A DNA stretch of 64,000 nt from a gamma proteobacterium symbiont of Ctena orbiculata (GCA_003058525.1 QBVD01000042.1:62001-126000); one strand, 5' to 3'. Counted from the stretch's first letter, positions 18,635-28,171 are shown. Notes: generated from the sequence alone by a model not told the origin. A program made the numbers and translations.

Positions 18635-19528
18635 CTACCCTTCTGCAGATCCCTTCAACTCCACGCTCTGAGTTGCATAATATATGTTGCCACTCTGTTC
18701 CTGCGCCCACCCCACCTGGTGTATTGGCAGCAGGGGCAAATCCTTTTCCTCGATCAGTTGCCCCAGGGGTTGAATACCCCCCTGCATGCCTTTCCACATC
18801 ACAATCAGTTTCTCCATCAACGGCAAATGGGACATACCCTCCATCTCCGCGTCACAGGCGTAGACATGACCATGGGGCAGGATATGTTGGCTCTCCGCAT
18901 AGAGGTACTCATGCACATTCAGATTTGTGATTTCACCACCCTGGCCCAGCAACTCGCTCAGGGTCGGCAGTGTCGTTGATATCTGGGGACAGTTCGATTC
19001 CACACCCCGCAGGCGGGGATAGAAGATGGTCCTGCCCCTGACATCGCTCGCAAATCTAAAGCCCTTGCTCTGCTGTAGCGCCAGCAGGTGGGGATTGATC
19101 TGCCACCCTGCGGCTGCCATGCATGTCGGTTTTTCACCGAACACGTCTGTGTAGGCGTCGATTGCCCTGTCCAGTTCCTGCCGGGTCCAGGTTTCGTCCG
19201 CATGGGCGATCTCATCCAGCCAACGGGAGCGGTCATGACAGAGGATGCCTATCTCATGGCCGGCCGCCAGCGTGGCGCGCATGACCTCCGCCGCCCTTCG
19301 GTGAATAACCGGTGGCGGCAGCGCTATGCCGTAGAGTCGTGAGGCGATATCGAGATCGCGATACCAGGGTTGCAGGATGTGACCGATGCGACGACCGCTT
19401 TTATCCGCGCCGGTGGCGAAAAAGAAACTGGCGCGAATCTTATGTTCATCGAACAGCCTCAGCAGCGCGGGCACTCCCAACAGGGCGCCTTGCAGGGTGT
19501 TGACGCATACTCGAAGACCTACCCTCAT
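18635..19528 (-). CDS. ArnD-like polysaccharide deacetylase/deformylase
   Basis: A 297-residue NodB-fold enzyme close to ArnD, which removes formyl from undecaprenyl-phosphate 4-formamido-arabinose in lipid A modification. Recognisable parts: MRVGLRVCVNTLQGA at the start, IRASFFFATGADKSGRR, HEIGILCHDRSRW, and CMAAAGWQINPHLLAL in the middle. E. coli ArnD begins VGLRIDVDTFRGT; here the first metal-site Asp appears as N in CVNT, so metal binding may differ. No other arn genes are nearby. It sits 15 bp downstream of trhP on the same strand, so co-transcription is likely. Confidence 0.75.
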   Translation of the reverse strand: MRVGLRVCVNTLQGALLGVPALLRLFDEHKIRASFFFATGADKSGRRIGHILQPWYRDLDIASRLYGIALPPPVIHRRAAEVMRATLAAGHEIGILCHDRSRWLDEIAHADETWTRQELDRAIDAYTDVFGEKPTCMAAAGWQINPHLLALQQSKGFRFASDVRGRTIFYPRLRGVESNCPQISTTLPTLSELLGQGGEITNLNVHEYLYAESQHILPHGHVYACDAEMEGMSHLPLMEKLIVMWKGMQGGIQPLGQLIEEKDLPLLPIHQVGWAQEQSGNIYYATQSVELKGSAEG

Positions 19529-19543
19529 AAATGGAATTTGTCG

Positions 19544-20848
19544 CTATACAGGATCAAGATAACGACACAACAAGGCATTCTCCACCTCATGGGTAGGCAG
19601 TTCCATACGAACCCGATAACCACCGCCTGGCGCTTCCTGCATGGCATTGCCGTTTTGATCCTCCATACGCTCTAATACAAAACTGTGGTTTCCTACAGGC
19701 GTCATCAGTTCCAGTCTGTCCCCCACGCGGATCTTGTTCTTCACATCCAGGTCGATCAGGCCGGAGCCGCTGTCGACACCGGTCACTTCACCCACGAACT
19801 GCTGTCTTTCCGTCTGTGAACTGCCGTAGCGGTAGTTCTGCAGCTCCTGGGATTCATGACGCTGATAGAACCCATCGGTATAACCCCGGTTGGCCAGGCT
19901 CTCCAGGTCGGCCATCAGTTCGACCTGAAACGGGCGTCCGGCAACAGCATCGTCGATCGCCTGCCGGTAGACCTGGGTGGTGCGGGCGGTATAGTAGTGC
20001 GACTTGGTTCGGCCCTCGATTTTCAGGCAATCCACCCCGATACCCACCAAACGCGCCACATGCTCAACTGCGCGCAGGTCTCTTGAGTTCATGATGTAGG
20101 TGCCGTGCTCATCCTCGAACATCGGCATCGCTTCGCCGGGCCTGCCTCTCTCCTCGATGTAGTAGACCTGGTCGGCCTCGCTGTGCCGGGCAACTCCCGC
20201 AGGGCCTGTGCCGGTGGTTGGCGGCTCCACCGCTTGTGACATCTTGTAATCCCAGCGGCAGCTGTTTGTACAGGTACCCTGATTGGCATCCCGATGGTTG
20301 AAGTAGCCCGACAGCAGACAACGGCCGGAGTAGGCAATACAGAGCGCACCGTGGATAAACACCTCCAGCTCCATATCGGGGACGCTCTGCCTGATCTCCT
20401 CCACCTCCTCCAGGGAAAGCTCCCGGGAGAGGATCACACGGCTCAGTCCCTGCCGCTGCCAGAATCGTACCGCTTCCGCGTTCACCGTGTTGGCCTGCAC
20501 CGAAAGGTGGACCGGCATCTCCGGCCAGGCCTCCCTGACCATCAGGATCAATCCCGGATCGGACATGATCATGGCATCCGGTCCCATGGCTATCACCGGT
20601 TCCAGATCCTTGATGAAGGTCTTCAGCTTGGCGTTGTGGGGCATCACGTTGCAGGCCAGGTAGAAATGGCGTCCCAGGCCGTGTGCATCGGCGATGCCGA
20701 TCGCCAGATTGTCCTGCAGAAAGTCATTGTTCCTGACCCGCAGACTATAACGGGGCAAACCGGCATATACGGCATCGGCGCCATAGGCAAAGGCATAGCG
20801 GGCATTCTTCAGTGTGCCCGCGGGTGAAAGGAGTTCGGGTCGTTTCAT
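19544..20848 (-). CDS. trhP: tRNA 5-hydroxyuridine synthesis protein TrhP (U32 family)
   Basis: A 434-residue U32-family protein of the YegQ/TrhP type. It is needed with prephenate for oxygen-independent hydroxylation of U34 in tRNA. Family marks: LLSPAGTLKNARYAFAYGADAVYAGLPRYSLR at the start, a Cys-rich block HGALCIAYSGRCLLSGYFNHRDANQGTC near residue 165, and KIEGRTKSHYY. These proteins likely hold a Fe-S cluster on the conserved cysteines. It is distinct from the UbiU/UbiV paralogues later in the window, which are shorter. The symbol rests on resemblance to E. coli YegQ. Confidence 0.88.
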   Translation of the reverse strand: MKRPELLSPAGTLKNARYAFAYGADAVYAGLPRYSLRVRNNDFLQDNLAIGIADAHGLGRHFYLACNVMPHNAKLKTFIKDLEPVIAMGPDAMIMSDPGLILMVREAWPEMPVHLSVQANTVNAEAVRFWQRQGLSRVILSRELSLEEVEEIRQSVPDMELEVFIHGALCIAYSGRCLLSGYFNHRDANQGTCTNSCRWDYKMSQAVEPPTTGTGPAGVARHSEADQVYYIEERGRPGEAMPMFEDEHGTYIMNSRDLRAVEHVARLVGIGVDCLKIEGRTKSHYYTARTTQVYRQAIDDAVAGRPFQVELMADLESLANRGYTDGFYQRHESQELQNYRYGSSQTERQQFVGEVTGVDSGSGLIDLDVKNKIRVGDRLELMTPVGNHSFVLERMEDQNGNAMQEAPGGGYRVRMELPTHEVENALLCRYLDPV

Positions 20849-20864
20849 ATCTCAACTATAGAGC

Positions 20865-21980
20865 TCAACGCAGGGTAACCTGCATGGTCTCCACAATGGT
20901 ACCAAGAAGCAGCCGCTCTCTCTCCACTTCCAACTCGACCTTTTCCCCAACCTCTCTATCCATCAGGGCGATACGGATATCGGTATAGCTCTTGATCGGC
21001 TGTCCATCGATGGATATTAACCGATCCAATTTCTCCACACCCGCTTCCCTGGCACCACTGCCCTCGATAAAATCCTTAATACTGGGGGGTGAACTTGTGG
21101 TATCGAGCAGAACACCGAGCTTTCCGGTAGGCGGCAGGGAGCGTCTCTCGGCCACAATCAAGTAGTCCGCTAACGCCTGATCCAGCTCCGTGGCTGTATC
21201 GACATTAAGTATGGTTGCCTGGCTGGCGTCGATACGGCGCAACAGACGCTTGGGAATACCGTCGCCATACATCAGATGACCAACCCCCGCCAGAATAACC
21301 AGGTGGGATTCGGGATTCCGTTGCATCCACTCCGCCGCCCGTTGCGCCATTCCCTCGTCCCACAGCAGCTGAACCTCAAGGAAGTTTTCAAAACGCCTCC
21401 CCTCTTTATGGGGATGCGCATCGAAGACCGACTGCAATCGTTTGTGGTAGTCCTCGTTATCCCTGTCTATCTCGGCGGGTAATCTCAGTTTCAATTCCTC
21501 GGGTAGACTCTCGATGCCTTCCCTTCCCACCTGCCGGGTGATCTCACTCTCCAGATTGAGGGCGATCAACGGGATGCCATGTTCCCTGGCATATTGGAAA
21601 ATAGGCCGGTAGAGTCGATAATCGAAACGCCAGCGATCGAAGTACTCCGACTCCCGAATCAGGTCGGCTTCATCGATCTCCCCGGCGATATAGCGGTCGA
21701 GGACATCCTGGTAGGGTTGAAAAAAGAACTCCAGTCCGATTCCCAGGTCTGAGTGCTTTGCATGCAGCCCCTTGATGATCGCCAACTGATTCAGATGGTG
21801 TTGATACTGATCATGGGACTCGCCGACAAAGACCACACGTCGGTCCGCGACCTTCTCTATCAGGCTCGAAACATCGATCACTGCGGAGAGATCGATCACT
21901 GGGTCAGGCGGGGGTTCATGAGCCCGGGCACCTGTCATTGCACAGGCCAGGATAAAAAACAGCAAACGAAAATAGAGCAC
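20865..21980 (-). CDS. ChaN-like (DUF399) envelope protein with C-terminal PDZ domain
   Basis: A 371-residue exported protein. A signal peptide ends near ARA/H at residue 21; a Cys at 13 preceded by ILA leaves lipidation possible. Residues 30-265 are a ChaN/DUF399 domain: RVVFVGESHDQYQHH, GIGLEFFFQPYQDVLD, ILAGVGHLMYGDGIPKRL. ChaN of Campylobacter binds haem and the fold belongs to the TIKI/EreA-like group. Residues 285-371 look like a PDZ domain, an arrangement suggesting a periplasmic scaffold or protease-linked role. It is divergent from the M1-like peptidase, leaving only 26 bp. Confidence 0.8.
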   Translation of the reverse strand: MLYFRLLFFILACAMTGARAHEPPPDPVIDLSAVIDVSSLIEKVADRRVVFVGESHDQYQHHLNQLAIIKGLHAKHSDLGIGLEFFFQPYQDVLDRYIAGEIDEADLIRESEYFDRWRFDYRLYRPIFQYAREHGIPLIALNLESEITRQVGREGIESLPEELKLRLPAEIDRDNEDYHKRLQSVFDAHPHKEGRRFENFLEVQLLWDEGMAQRAAEWMQRNPESHLVILAGVGHLMYGDGIPKRLLRRIDASQATILNVDTATELDQALADYLIVAERRSLPPTGKLGVLLDTTSSPPSIKDFIEGSGAREAGVEKLDRLISIDGQPIKSYTDIRIALMDREVGEKVELEVERERLLLGTIVETMQVTLR

Positions 21981-22006
21981 TACATTCTCCCATTACGATT
22001 GACTCA

Positions 22007-24190
22007 ATGCGCCTTATGACCAATAAATCCACGATTCGTTACATCCTGCTGTGGCTGACGCTATTTTGCAAACCGGCTATCGCCGCCACAACGATTCACC
22101 ATGAGCTGCAGGTTTCCCTCGCCCCGAACAGCCAGCAGCTGCAGGTGACAGATCGAATCTCTTTCGCCTCCCCGCAGGATGGTGGCGCTACGCAGCCTAC
22201 CCTAGCCCATCAGGGCCGATTGAGATTCCTGCTTCATCGCGGTCTCAGCCCACGCAGCATGACGGCGGAAGTGGCCCTGAAAGAGATCGGACCGATCTCT
22301 GATAGCGCTCCTTTGATCGCATACCAGCTCAGCATGCCTGAAGATCAACGCCATTTCACCCTGGAGTATGGCGGGAAGATCGCACACCGGCTGACCACAC
22401 AGAGAGAGAGCCCGGGACGGGCCAGCGAACGCCTGCGCGGTACCATATCGGAAAAGGGTGTCTATCTGGATGCGGCTACCGGCTGGTACCCCTACTTTGC
22501 CGATACACTTCATACCTTCGAGCTACAGGTGGATCTCCCCCCATCCTGGCTGGCAGTGAGCCAGGGCAAGGGACCCGAGATAGACGGAGAGGGGCAGAGA
22601 CGCTTGATCCGCTGGCATGAAAACTCTCCCCAGGATGATATCTATCTGGTCGCCGCACCCTACCAGCTCTACCGCAAATCCTCGGACGGCATCGAAGCAC
22701 AGGTCTATCTGCGCCAGCGGGATCAGGAGATTGCAGAGCGTTACATGCAGGCCACTGCGCGTTATCTGCGTCTCTATCAATCCCTGATCGGTCCCTATCC
22801 CTACGCCAAGTTCGCCCTGGTGGAGAACTTCTGGGAGAGCGGATACGGGATGCCCTCCTTCACCCTGTTGGGACCGCGCGTACTGCGCCTCCCCTTTATC
22901 CTGCACACCTCCTATCCCCATGAGATCCTTCACAACTGGTGGGGAAACAGCGTCTACATCGATTACCAAAGTGGTAACTGGGCAGAGGGATTGACCAGCT
23001 ATCTGGCCGACCATCTGCTGGCCGAACAGCGGGGACGGGGTGCCAACCATCGGCGCACGGCACTGAAACGCTATGACGATTTCGTGCGTAACGAGAATGA
23101 CTTTCCGCTGACAGCGTTCAGGGCCCGCCATACAACCGCCAGTCAGGCGGTAGGCTATGACAAGAGCCTGATGTTGTTTCATATGCTGAGGCGCCATCTC
23201 GGCGATCAGGCCTTCATCGAGGGTCTGCAGATCTTCTTCCGGGAGAACCGCTTCAAAACTGCCGGCTATACCGATCTGAAACAGGCCTTCGAAGAGGCCG
23301 GCGGGCAATCTCTGGATACTTTTTTCCAACAATGGACCGGGAGAAGTGGCGCCCCCCGGCTTGCGGTCAGTGATCTCGCTGTGGAGCGGGTGGCGGATGG
23401 TTTCCGCATCCACGGTACTTTGCAGCAGACCCAAGCCTCCGCCCCGTTTCCCCTGGAGATTCCCATGCTCACAGGCCTAACGGATGGAAGTGTTTTACAG
23501 ACCAAGCTCTCCACCCATGAACGGGAGACTCCCTTCGTAATCGAACTGACTGGTGAACCGCAACAGCTAAAGATCGATCCCTGGTTCGACCTTTTCAGAC
23601 AACTCGATCCCGCGGAAACCCCGGCGACCCTGAGTCGTCTGTTCGGCAGCGAACGGGTATTGATTGTACTCCCGGCCAGTGCGGACAAGCGGATGCTGCA
23701 GGCCTATCGAGCATTGGCCCAACAGTGGAGCGACGGCTATGATGAGGCGGATATACATCTCGACAGCGAACTGGAGCGGCTGCCTCGGGATCGTCCCGTT
23801 TGGTTGCTTGGCCGGGAAAACCAATTTCACAATGAGCTGGTGGAGCGGCTCTCCGTCATGCCCATTTCCCTGGAGACCGGGAGCATCAAACTCGCTGATG
23901 CAAGATATAAGACCGACGATCACAGTTTTGTACTCAGCGAGCGCAATCTAAAGAACGGCCAGACCATGGCTTGGGTCGTCGGCAATTCAGACACTGCAAT
24001 AACACGACTGACGAGAAAGCTTCCCCACTATGGGAAATACAGCTATCTTATTTTCAAGGGAGATAAGGCACAGATAGCGTTGAAGGGGGAGTGGCCCGTC
24101 ACCCGGTCGCCGCTGCACTTCAATTTCACCAAGGATGGGACGGTTTTCGAAATGCGTGAACCGGGACCGCTGATATCAATGCCTGATTGA
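22007..24190 (+). CDS. Exported M1-family-like metallopeptidase
   Basis: A 727-residue protein with a signal peptide ending at AIA/A (about residue 27). The gluzincin site is present: HEILH near residue 305 and a downstream Glu in NWAEGLTSYL (17 residues between second His and Glu, one fewer than usual in M1). The exopeptidase GxMEN motif is not seen; YGMPSFTLLG stands in its place, so classical aminopeptidase activity is doubtful. The C-terminal 250 residues are an unassigned domain. The next gene begins 2 bp after its stop, so they form an operon. Confidence 0.82.
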   Translation: MRLMTNKSTIRYILLWLTLFCKPAIAATTIHHELQVSLAPNSQQLQVTDRISFASPQDGGATQPTLAHQGRLRFLLHRGLSPRSMTAEVALKEIGPISDSAPLIAYQLSMPEDQRHFTLEYGGKIAHRLTTQRESPGRASERLRGTISEKGVYLDAATGWYPYFADTLHTFELQVDLPPSWLAVSQGKGPEIDGEGQRRLIRWHENSPQDDIYLVAAPYQLYRKSSDGIEAQVYLRQRDQEIAERYMQATARYLRLYQSLIGPYPYAKFALVENFWESGYGMPSFTLLGPRVLRLPFILHTSYPHEILHNWWGNSVYIDYQSGNWAEGLTSYLADHLLAEQRGRGANHRRTALKRYDDFVRNENDFPLTAFRARHTTASQAVGYDKSLMLFHMLRRHLGDQAFIEGLQIFFRENRFKTAGYTDLKQAFEEAGGQSLDTFFQQWTGRSGAPRLAVSDLAVERVADGFRIHGTLQQTQASAPFPLEIPMLTGLTDGSVLQTKLSTHERETPFVIELTGEPQQLKIDPWFDLFRQLDPAETPATLSRLFGSERVLIVLPASADKRMLQAYRALAQQWSDGYDEADIHLDSELERLPRDRPVWLLGRENQFHNELVERLSVMPISLETGSIKLADARYKTDDHSFVLSERNLKNGQTMAWVVGNSDTAITRLTRKLPHYGKYSYLIFKGDKAQIALKGEWPVTRSPLHFNFTKDGTVFEMREPGPLISMPD

Positions 24191-24192
24191 TC

Positions 24193-25458
24193 ATGGGTCG
24201 TTGCAGTTCCGTCAATATCCGCTGTCGAGCCCGCATCTGGCTCGTGTCAGCACTCTTCAGTCTGCTGTTGCCCTCAATCATTATAGCGGGTGATCTGAAT
24301 CTGTCTCTGCCGAAGTATCGGTTGCAACCGGATGAGCTGGCGGTTGTGATCAACGAGCGGGACCCCCTAAGTGTCAGGATCGGCGAATACTACATTCAGG
24401 CGCGCGGACTGCCGCAGGAGAATCTGCTGCATCTCGCCTTTGATCCCACTCCTGAATCACTGCCGGTGCCTGCATTCAATTCACTCCGCGAGGCGTTACT
24501 GAAAAAAACCCCTGAGCATATCCAGGCCTATGCCCTGACCTGGCACACACCCTATCGAGTCGGCTGCATGTCCATGACCTCGGCAATAACCTTTGGCTTT
24601 GACAAGGCCTGGTGCTCGGAACACCGTTGTGCTCCCACCCGACATAGCCCCTATTTCAACTACCCGGGTGCAAACCCCTTTGAGGATCTATCCCTGCGCC
24701 CTTCCATCAGCATTGTTGCCGAGCACTTCGCTGCAGCCAAAAAGTTGATCGACAGGGGCATACTTGCCGACAACAGCCTGCCCCGAGGGACTGCCTACCT
24801 GGTAAGCACCGGCGATAAACAGAGAAATGTGCGCGCAATGGATTTCACGCGTATCAAAAAGCAGATGCAAGGCTGGATCGATACCGAGATCGTGCAGCAA
24901 AACAGCCTGCGCCACCGCAATGATGTGCTGTTCTACTTCACCGGCATATCGCAGGTCGACGGTCTGGACACATTATACTTCAGGCCTGGCGCAATCGCAG
25001 ATCATCTCACCTCAAGCGGAGGACAGTTGTTCGGAAGTCGGCAGATGAGCGCCTTGGCGTGGCTGAAGGCGGGCGCCAGCGGCAGCTACGGCACCGTCGT
25101 CGAACCCTGCAATCATCGAGGCAAATTCCCCAATCCGGCCCTGGTGATGGAACACTACGGCAGCGGCAGCACGCTTATCGAGGCCTATTGGAAAAGCGTT
25201 CAACAACCCGGAGAAGGCATCTTCATCGGCGATCCATTGGCCGCACCCTTCGATCGTGTAGAGATTATCCATACAGACCGGGAGAGCAAAGTGCGAACAC
25301 GGAATCTGAAACCCGGTAACTATCAATTAACCCATGCCCCTGGCCCGATCGGTCCGTTCAAAACGATCTCTGACCTGGTTGTCAATTATCACCAAAAAGA
25401 GTTGACACTGCCAAGATTTGGAGAGGGTTTCTATCGTTTGCAGTTACTTGGGAAATAA
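24193..25458 (+). CDS. TIGR03790-family exported protein of unknown function
   Basis: An exported protein of about 421 residues. A signal segment (LVSALFSLLLPSIIIA) leads into LNLSLPKYRLQPDELAVVINERDPLSVRIGEYYIQARGLPQENLL. That opening is the mark of the TIGR03790 family, whose members have no assigned reaction. A central GTVVEPCNHRGKFPNP and VMEHYGSGSTLIEAYW segment is also typical. It is coupled to the M1-like peptidase gene (2-bp gap), so both probably act in the envelope. ATG 24193 is chosen; a TTG two codons upstream overlaps the previous stop. Confidence 0.8.
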   Translation: MGRCSSVNIRCRARIWLVSALFSLLLPSIIIAGDLNLSLPKYRLQPDELAVVINERDPLSVRIGEYYIQARGLPQENLLHLAFDPTPESLPVPAFNSLREALLKKTPEHIQAYALTWHTPYRVGCMSMTSAITFGFDKAWCSEHRCAPTRHSPYFNYPGANPFEDLSLRPSISIVAEHFAAAKKLIDRGILADNSLPRGTAYLVSTGDKQRNVRAMDFTRIKKQMQGWIDTEIVQQNSLRHRNDVLFYFTGISQVDGLDTLYFRPGAIADHLTSSGGQLFGSRQMSALAWLKAGASGSYGTVVEPCNHRGKFPNPALVMEHYGSGSTLIEAYWKSVQQPGEGIFIGDPLAAPFDRVEIIHTDRESKVRTRNLKPGNYQLTHAPGPIGPFKTISDLVVNYHQKELTLPRFGEGFYRLQLLGK

Positions 25459-25485
25459 AACAATCTAACCACTAATGAATGCCAA

Positions 25486-25502
25486 TCCCTTAATCTGTTT
25501 CA
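25486..25502 (-). repeat. Island spacer motif, copy 1
   Basis: Plus-strand TCCCTTAATCTGTTTCA, one mismatch from the consensus TCCCTTAATCTGATTCA. It lies downstream of the ddl pseudogene, close to the inferred left edge of the accessory island. Confidence 0.55.
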
Positions 25503-25612
25503 ATTTCACCTGTTTTTAAACAGTCTGCAACCTACTCAAGTATAATTTCACGAATTAGTTTACTCTTGTCCTTGTCAGTGAATTAGTATAAATCAGTAAT
25601 TAACTCATTGTA

Positions 25613-26635
25613 CTAGTGGTTGATTTTCCCATCTCGACTGCGTGTGATGCCCAGTTTACAGATTCGCTCACACAACTCTGGAAATTCAATTCCAGCCGCC
25701 TTTGCTGATTGTGGCAACAAGCTGGTTGGAGTGAGACCAGGTACACTATTGGCCTCCAGACACCAGAGATTGCCATCACCATCCATGCGGAAGTCCACTC
25801 GTGAATAATCACCAAGTTTGAGTGTATTGTGGACTCTGACACCCAATTCTTTAATTTCAGACGATTTTGCCGTTGTTATATCGGCAGGGAAGATCTCCTG
25901 TGCTCTCCCACGCTGATATTTACTTTCATAGTCGAAAATACCTGAAGGTGCCACAATCTCACCAACCACTAGTGCTTCACCATCCAGAATTCCAACAGTG
26001 AGTTCACGACCATCTACATAAGTCTACAACATGATCTCATCGTCGAATTGGGCTGCTTTGGCAATGGCTGAAGGTAACACCTCCGGATCATGGACGAGAG
26101 ACAGCCCAATTGTTGATCCCTGTGAGTTCGGTTTAACTACTACAGGGTAGCCCAGGATGTTCTTCATACCATTGTCTCCAGACATAAACATCTGCCATGC
26201 CAGAGTAGGCACGCCAACTGAGACCATGAGACGTTTCGACACGTCCTTGTCCATCGCAATGGCGCTTGCAAGCCGCCCAGATCCGGTAAATGGAATATTT
26301 GATGCTTCCAGTAATGCCTGGAATGTACCATCCTCTCCAGCCCCTCCATGAAGTGCGACAAAAACCACATCAACATTTTCAATTTCAGGAACACTCACTA
26401 CAGCCAAAGGGGATCTGACAAGTGTCCCAACATGGGTGCTCGCCTCCCGAGGCTTATTTAACACCTTGAAGCCTGCAAGCGAGTCCTCGGCTTCTGTAGT
26501 GAGAACCCCTTTGGCTGTATCCACTGCTATTACATCATGGCCGCCTGCCCGGAGCCCTGAGATGACTTCCAGACCGCTGGCTATCGAAACGTCTCGCTCC
26601 TTGCTGGAACCACCAAAGATGACCGCAATTTTCAT
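25613..26635 (-). pseudogene. ddl: D-alanine--D-alanine ligase gene interrupted by an in-frame amber codon
   Basis: The frame from ATG 26635 to TAG 25613 gives 340 codons plus stop, the expected length for a D-Ala-D-Ala ligase, which makes the dipeptide for peptidoglycan. The N-terminal half starts MKIAVIFGGSSKERDVSIASG and has PFTGSGRLASAIAMDKDVSK and VVKPNSQGSTIGL. The C-terminal half has YVDGRELTVGIL, RVDFRMDGDGNLWCLEANSVPGLTPTSL. A single TAG at 26024-26026, directly after DDEIML, splits them with no frameshift. The usual residue there is Glu (VEKF-like), so GAG to TAG is the simplest change. Either a recent pseudogene, or read-through by an amber suppressor. It is first in the island array, so probably acquired. 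Confidence 0.8.
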
Positions 26636-26693
26636 AACTCATCTACTGGTTTGAATAGACACACAATTATTAATTGGTAAGTCCCCATCTGAT

Positions 26694-26882
26694 TTACTCA
26701 GAATAGTATTCTGTTACGTCATCCGTATCCCAATCGAAACTTAGAACCTTTATCATCGCTTGATTCATGGGTGTTGAGTCATCAACTGCCTTAGCAGTAA
26801 TCGTCTGAGCCTCTTCAAAGGCAATCACACCATTTAGATCGATACTAAACTCGTCATTGGCAGGGCTGTAATATAGTTCCAT
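26694..26882 (-). CDS. Small acidic protein of unknown function
   Basis: 62 residues, acidic, starting MELYYSPANDEFSIDLNG and ending DTDDVTEYYSE. No membrane segment or known domain. Its start follows the island spacer motif, whose TTAAGGGAG lies about 7 nt upstream and serves as ribosome site. That strong site and its position in the array support it as a gene. Confidence 0.5.
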   Translation of the reverse strand: MELYYSPANDEFSIDLNGVIAFEEAQTITAKAVDDSTPMNQAMIKVLSFDWDTDDVTEYYSE

Positions 26883-26888
26883 ACTGAC

Positions 26889-26905
26889 TCCCTTAATCTG
26901 ATTCG
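26889..26905 (-). repeat. Island spacer motif, copy 2
   Basis: Plus-strand TCCCTTAATCTGATTCG, one mismatch from the consensus. On the minus strand its AAGGGA acts as Shine-Dalgarno for the 62-residue ORF. An imperfect hairpin (GGACAA and TTGTCC on the minus strand, 26929-26972) lies just upstream. Confidence 0.6.
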
Positions 26906-26986
26906 TTAAGCCATGCTCAGGACAACAAAAGGCGTCGCTTGCTCCTTGCTCTGCTTATTGTCCACTGGATCTAATTGCTATGATTC

Positions 26987-27652
26987 TCATGCTACTAGTG
27001 CCTCAATATCCTTAATTAGCTGGGCTACTTTAATTTTAGGGAAAGACTTTATGTGTGCCTCAATTAGTTTTGTTAAGTCGCCTTCTAACTCAGAGCAATT
27101 TGCTTTTTTGAGGAGCTTTTCATAACCTACGGATATACCAATTTTACAATTTTCCAGCTCTTCTTTTCGATCATCCCACCCCAACTTAGTTACTTGTTGA
27201 TGTAGGCCCATGCACCGATAGATATTGCTTAGCACTGCGTATTTAATAGCATCTTTGTTTTTTTTCTCTCGCTGCCTAAATAGACGCATTTTGTCATAGA
27301 TTTGAGATAATGACATAAAATCGTACGAAAACTGTTGGATTAACTTATTAAACCAAGACCATGCTTCATCATTCCTTTTTGCTATTTGAAGATAAGCTGG
27401 CAAGCGTAAATAGTCATTTATCGTAACAGTGAGTTCTTTCTCAGATGCTTCAGCATAGGCTTCATTTAACTTGTCTATGGCCGCCTCAATATTCCCTTGC
27501 TTTTTAAGTGCAGTAGCTTCTTTGTTTAATTTTGCATATTTTTTAAATAGCTTGTCATTTACGGTTGTTTTTGCGACAAATCCATAACGTCGCTTTTTGT
27601 ATATATAGAAAATAAGCAATATTATTACAGCTGACCAAATAGCACTTTCCAT
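26987..27652 (-). CDS. Membrane-anchored helical-repeat protein of unknown function
   Basis: 221 residues. One membrane segment at residues 4-20 (IWSAVIILLIFYIY) is followed by KKRR, placing the body in the cytoplasm. The rest is helical with a TPR-like rhythm (ATALKKQGNIEAAIDKLNEAYAEASEKE around residues 45-75). I do not recognise a family. Low-GC codon use matches the other island ORFs. GAG lies a few bases upstream of the ATG. Confidence 0.65.
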   Translation of the reverse strand: MESAIWSAVIILLIFYIYKKRRYGFVAKTTVNDKLFKKYAKLNKEATALKKQGNIEAAIDKLNEAYAEASEKELTVTINDYLRLPAYLQIAKRNDEAWSWFNKLIQQFSYDFMSLSQIYDKMRLFRQREKKNKDAIKYAVLSNIYRCMGLHQQVTKLGWDDRKEELENCKIGISVGYEKLLKKANCSELEGDLTKLIEAHIKSFPKIKVAQLIKDIEALVA

Positions 27653-27727
27653 AAATATTTCTCGTTTTTAACGTCGCCCATCAACGGTTAATGAGTGAAT
27701 CTGTGTGAATTGACCTTGTATGCATTT

Positions 27728-28171
27728 CTAGCACTCGACTTTAATCCGATGCTTGAGTTGTTTTATGAACGGATACTTAGACCAGGACGTCCCCAACTCC
27801 ATTGTTAATGTTTCTGCTGTCTCAATACCTTTGCTTACGAAAATTCCAAAAGTCCTTTCATTTTCTGGCTCAACCTTAACCCGAGGATCAATCGTGCTCT
27901 GATAATGATGCCGTTCAGGAATATTTTTACCACGACGATCATACACAGAACAAACGACAGAGTGCGATGGCGAGACCACGGAGATAGAATTTATTGATTG
28001 AACCTTACGTGTTGGATTGCTAATTTTAAATGAGATCTTGCATTCCTTTTCTGTGCTTGCCTCGCCGTCACAATCAATCTCCGGTTGTGCGTCACTCCAC
28101 GCTTTATAGTATATACCCCCAGTAAAAACTGCAGTAGCTAGAACTCCAAGCATGGTAAGTAAATCGATCAA
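27728..28171 (-). CDS. Single-pass membrane protein of unknown function
   Basis: 147 residues with a hydrophobic N-terminus (residues 2-21, LLTMLGVLATAVFTGGIYY), then a soluble beta-rich region with three cysteines (DCDGEASTEKEC near 33-45 and a Cys at the very end). The fold could be an Ig-like or DUF-type beta sandwich facing outward. The TTG at 28171 is preferred because GGAG lies 8 nt upstream; ATG 28153 is the alternative. Family not recognised. Confidence 0.6.
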   Translation of the reverse strand: MIDLLTMLGVLATAVFTGGIYYKAWSDAQPEIDCDGEASTEKECKISFKISNPTRKVQSINSISVVSPSHSVVCSVYDRRGKNIPERHHYQSTIDPRVKVEPENERTFGIFVSKGIETAETLTMELGTSWSKYPFIKQLKHRIKVEC

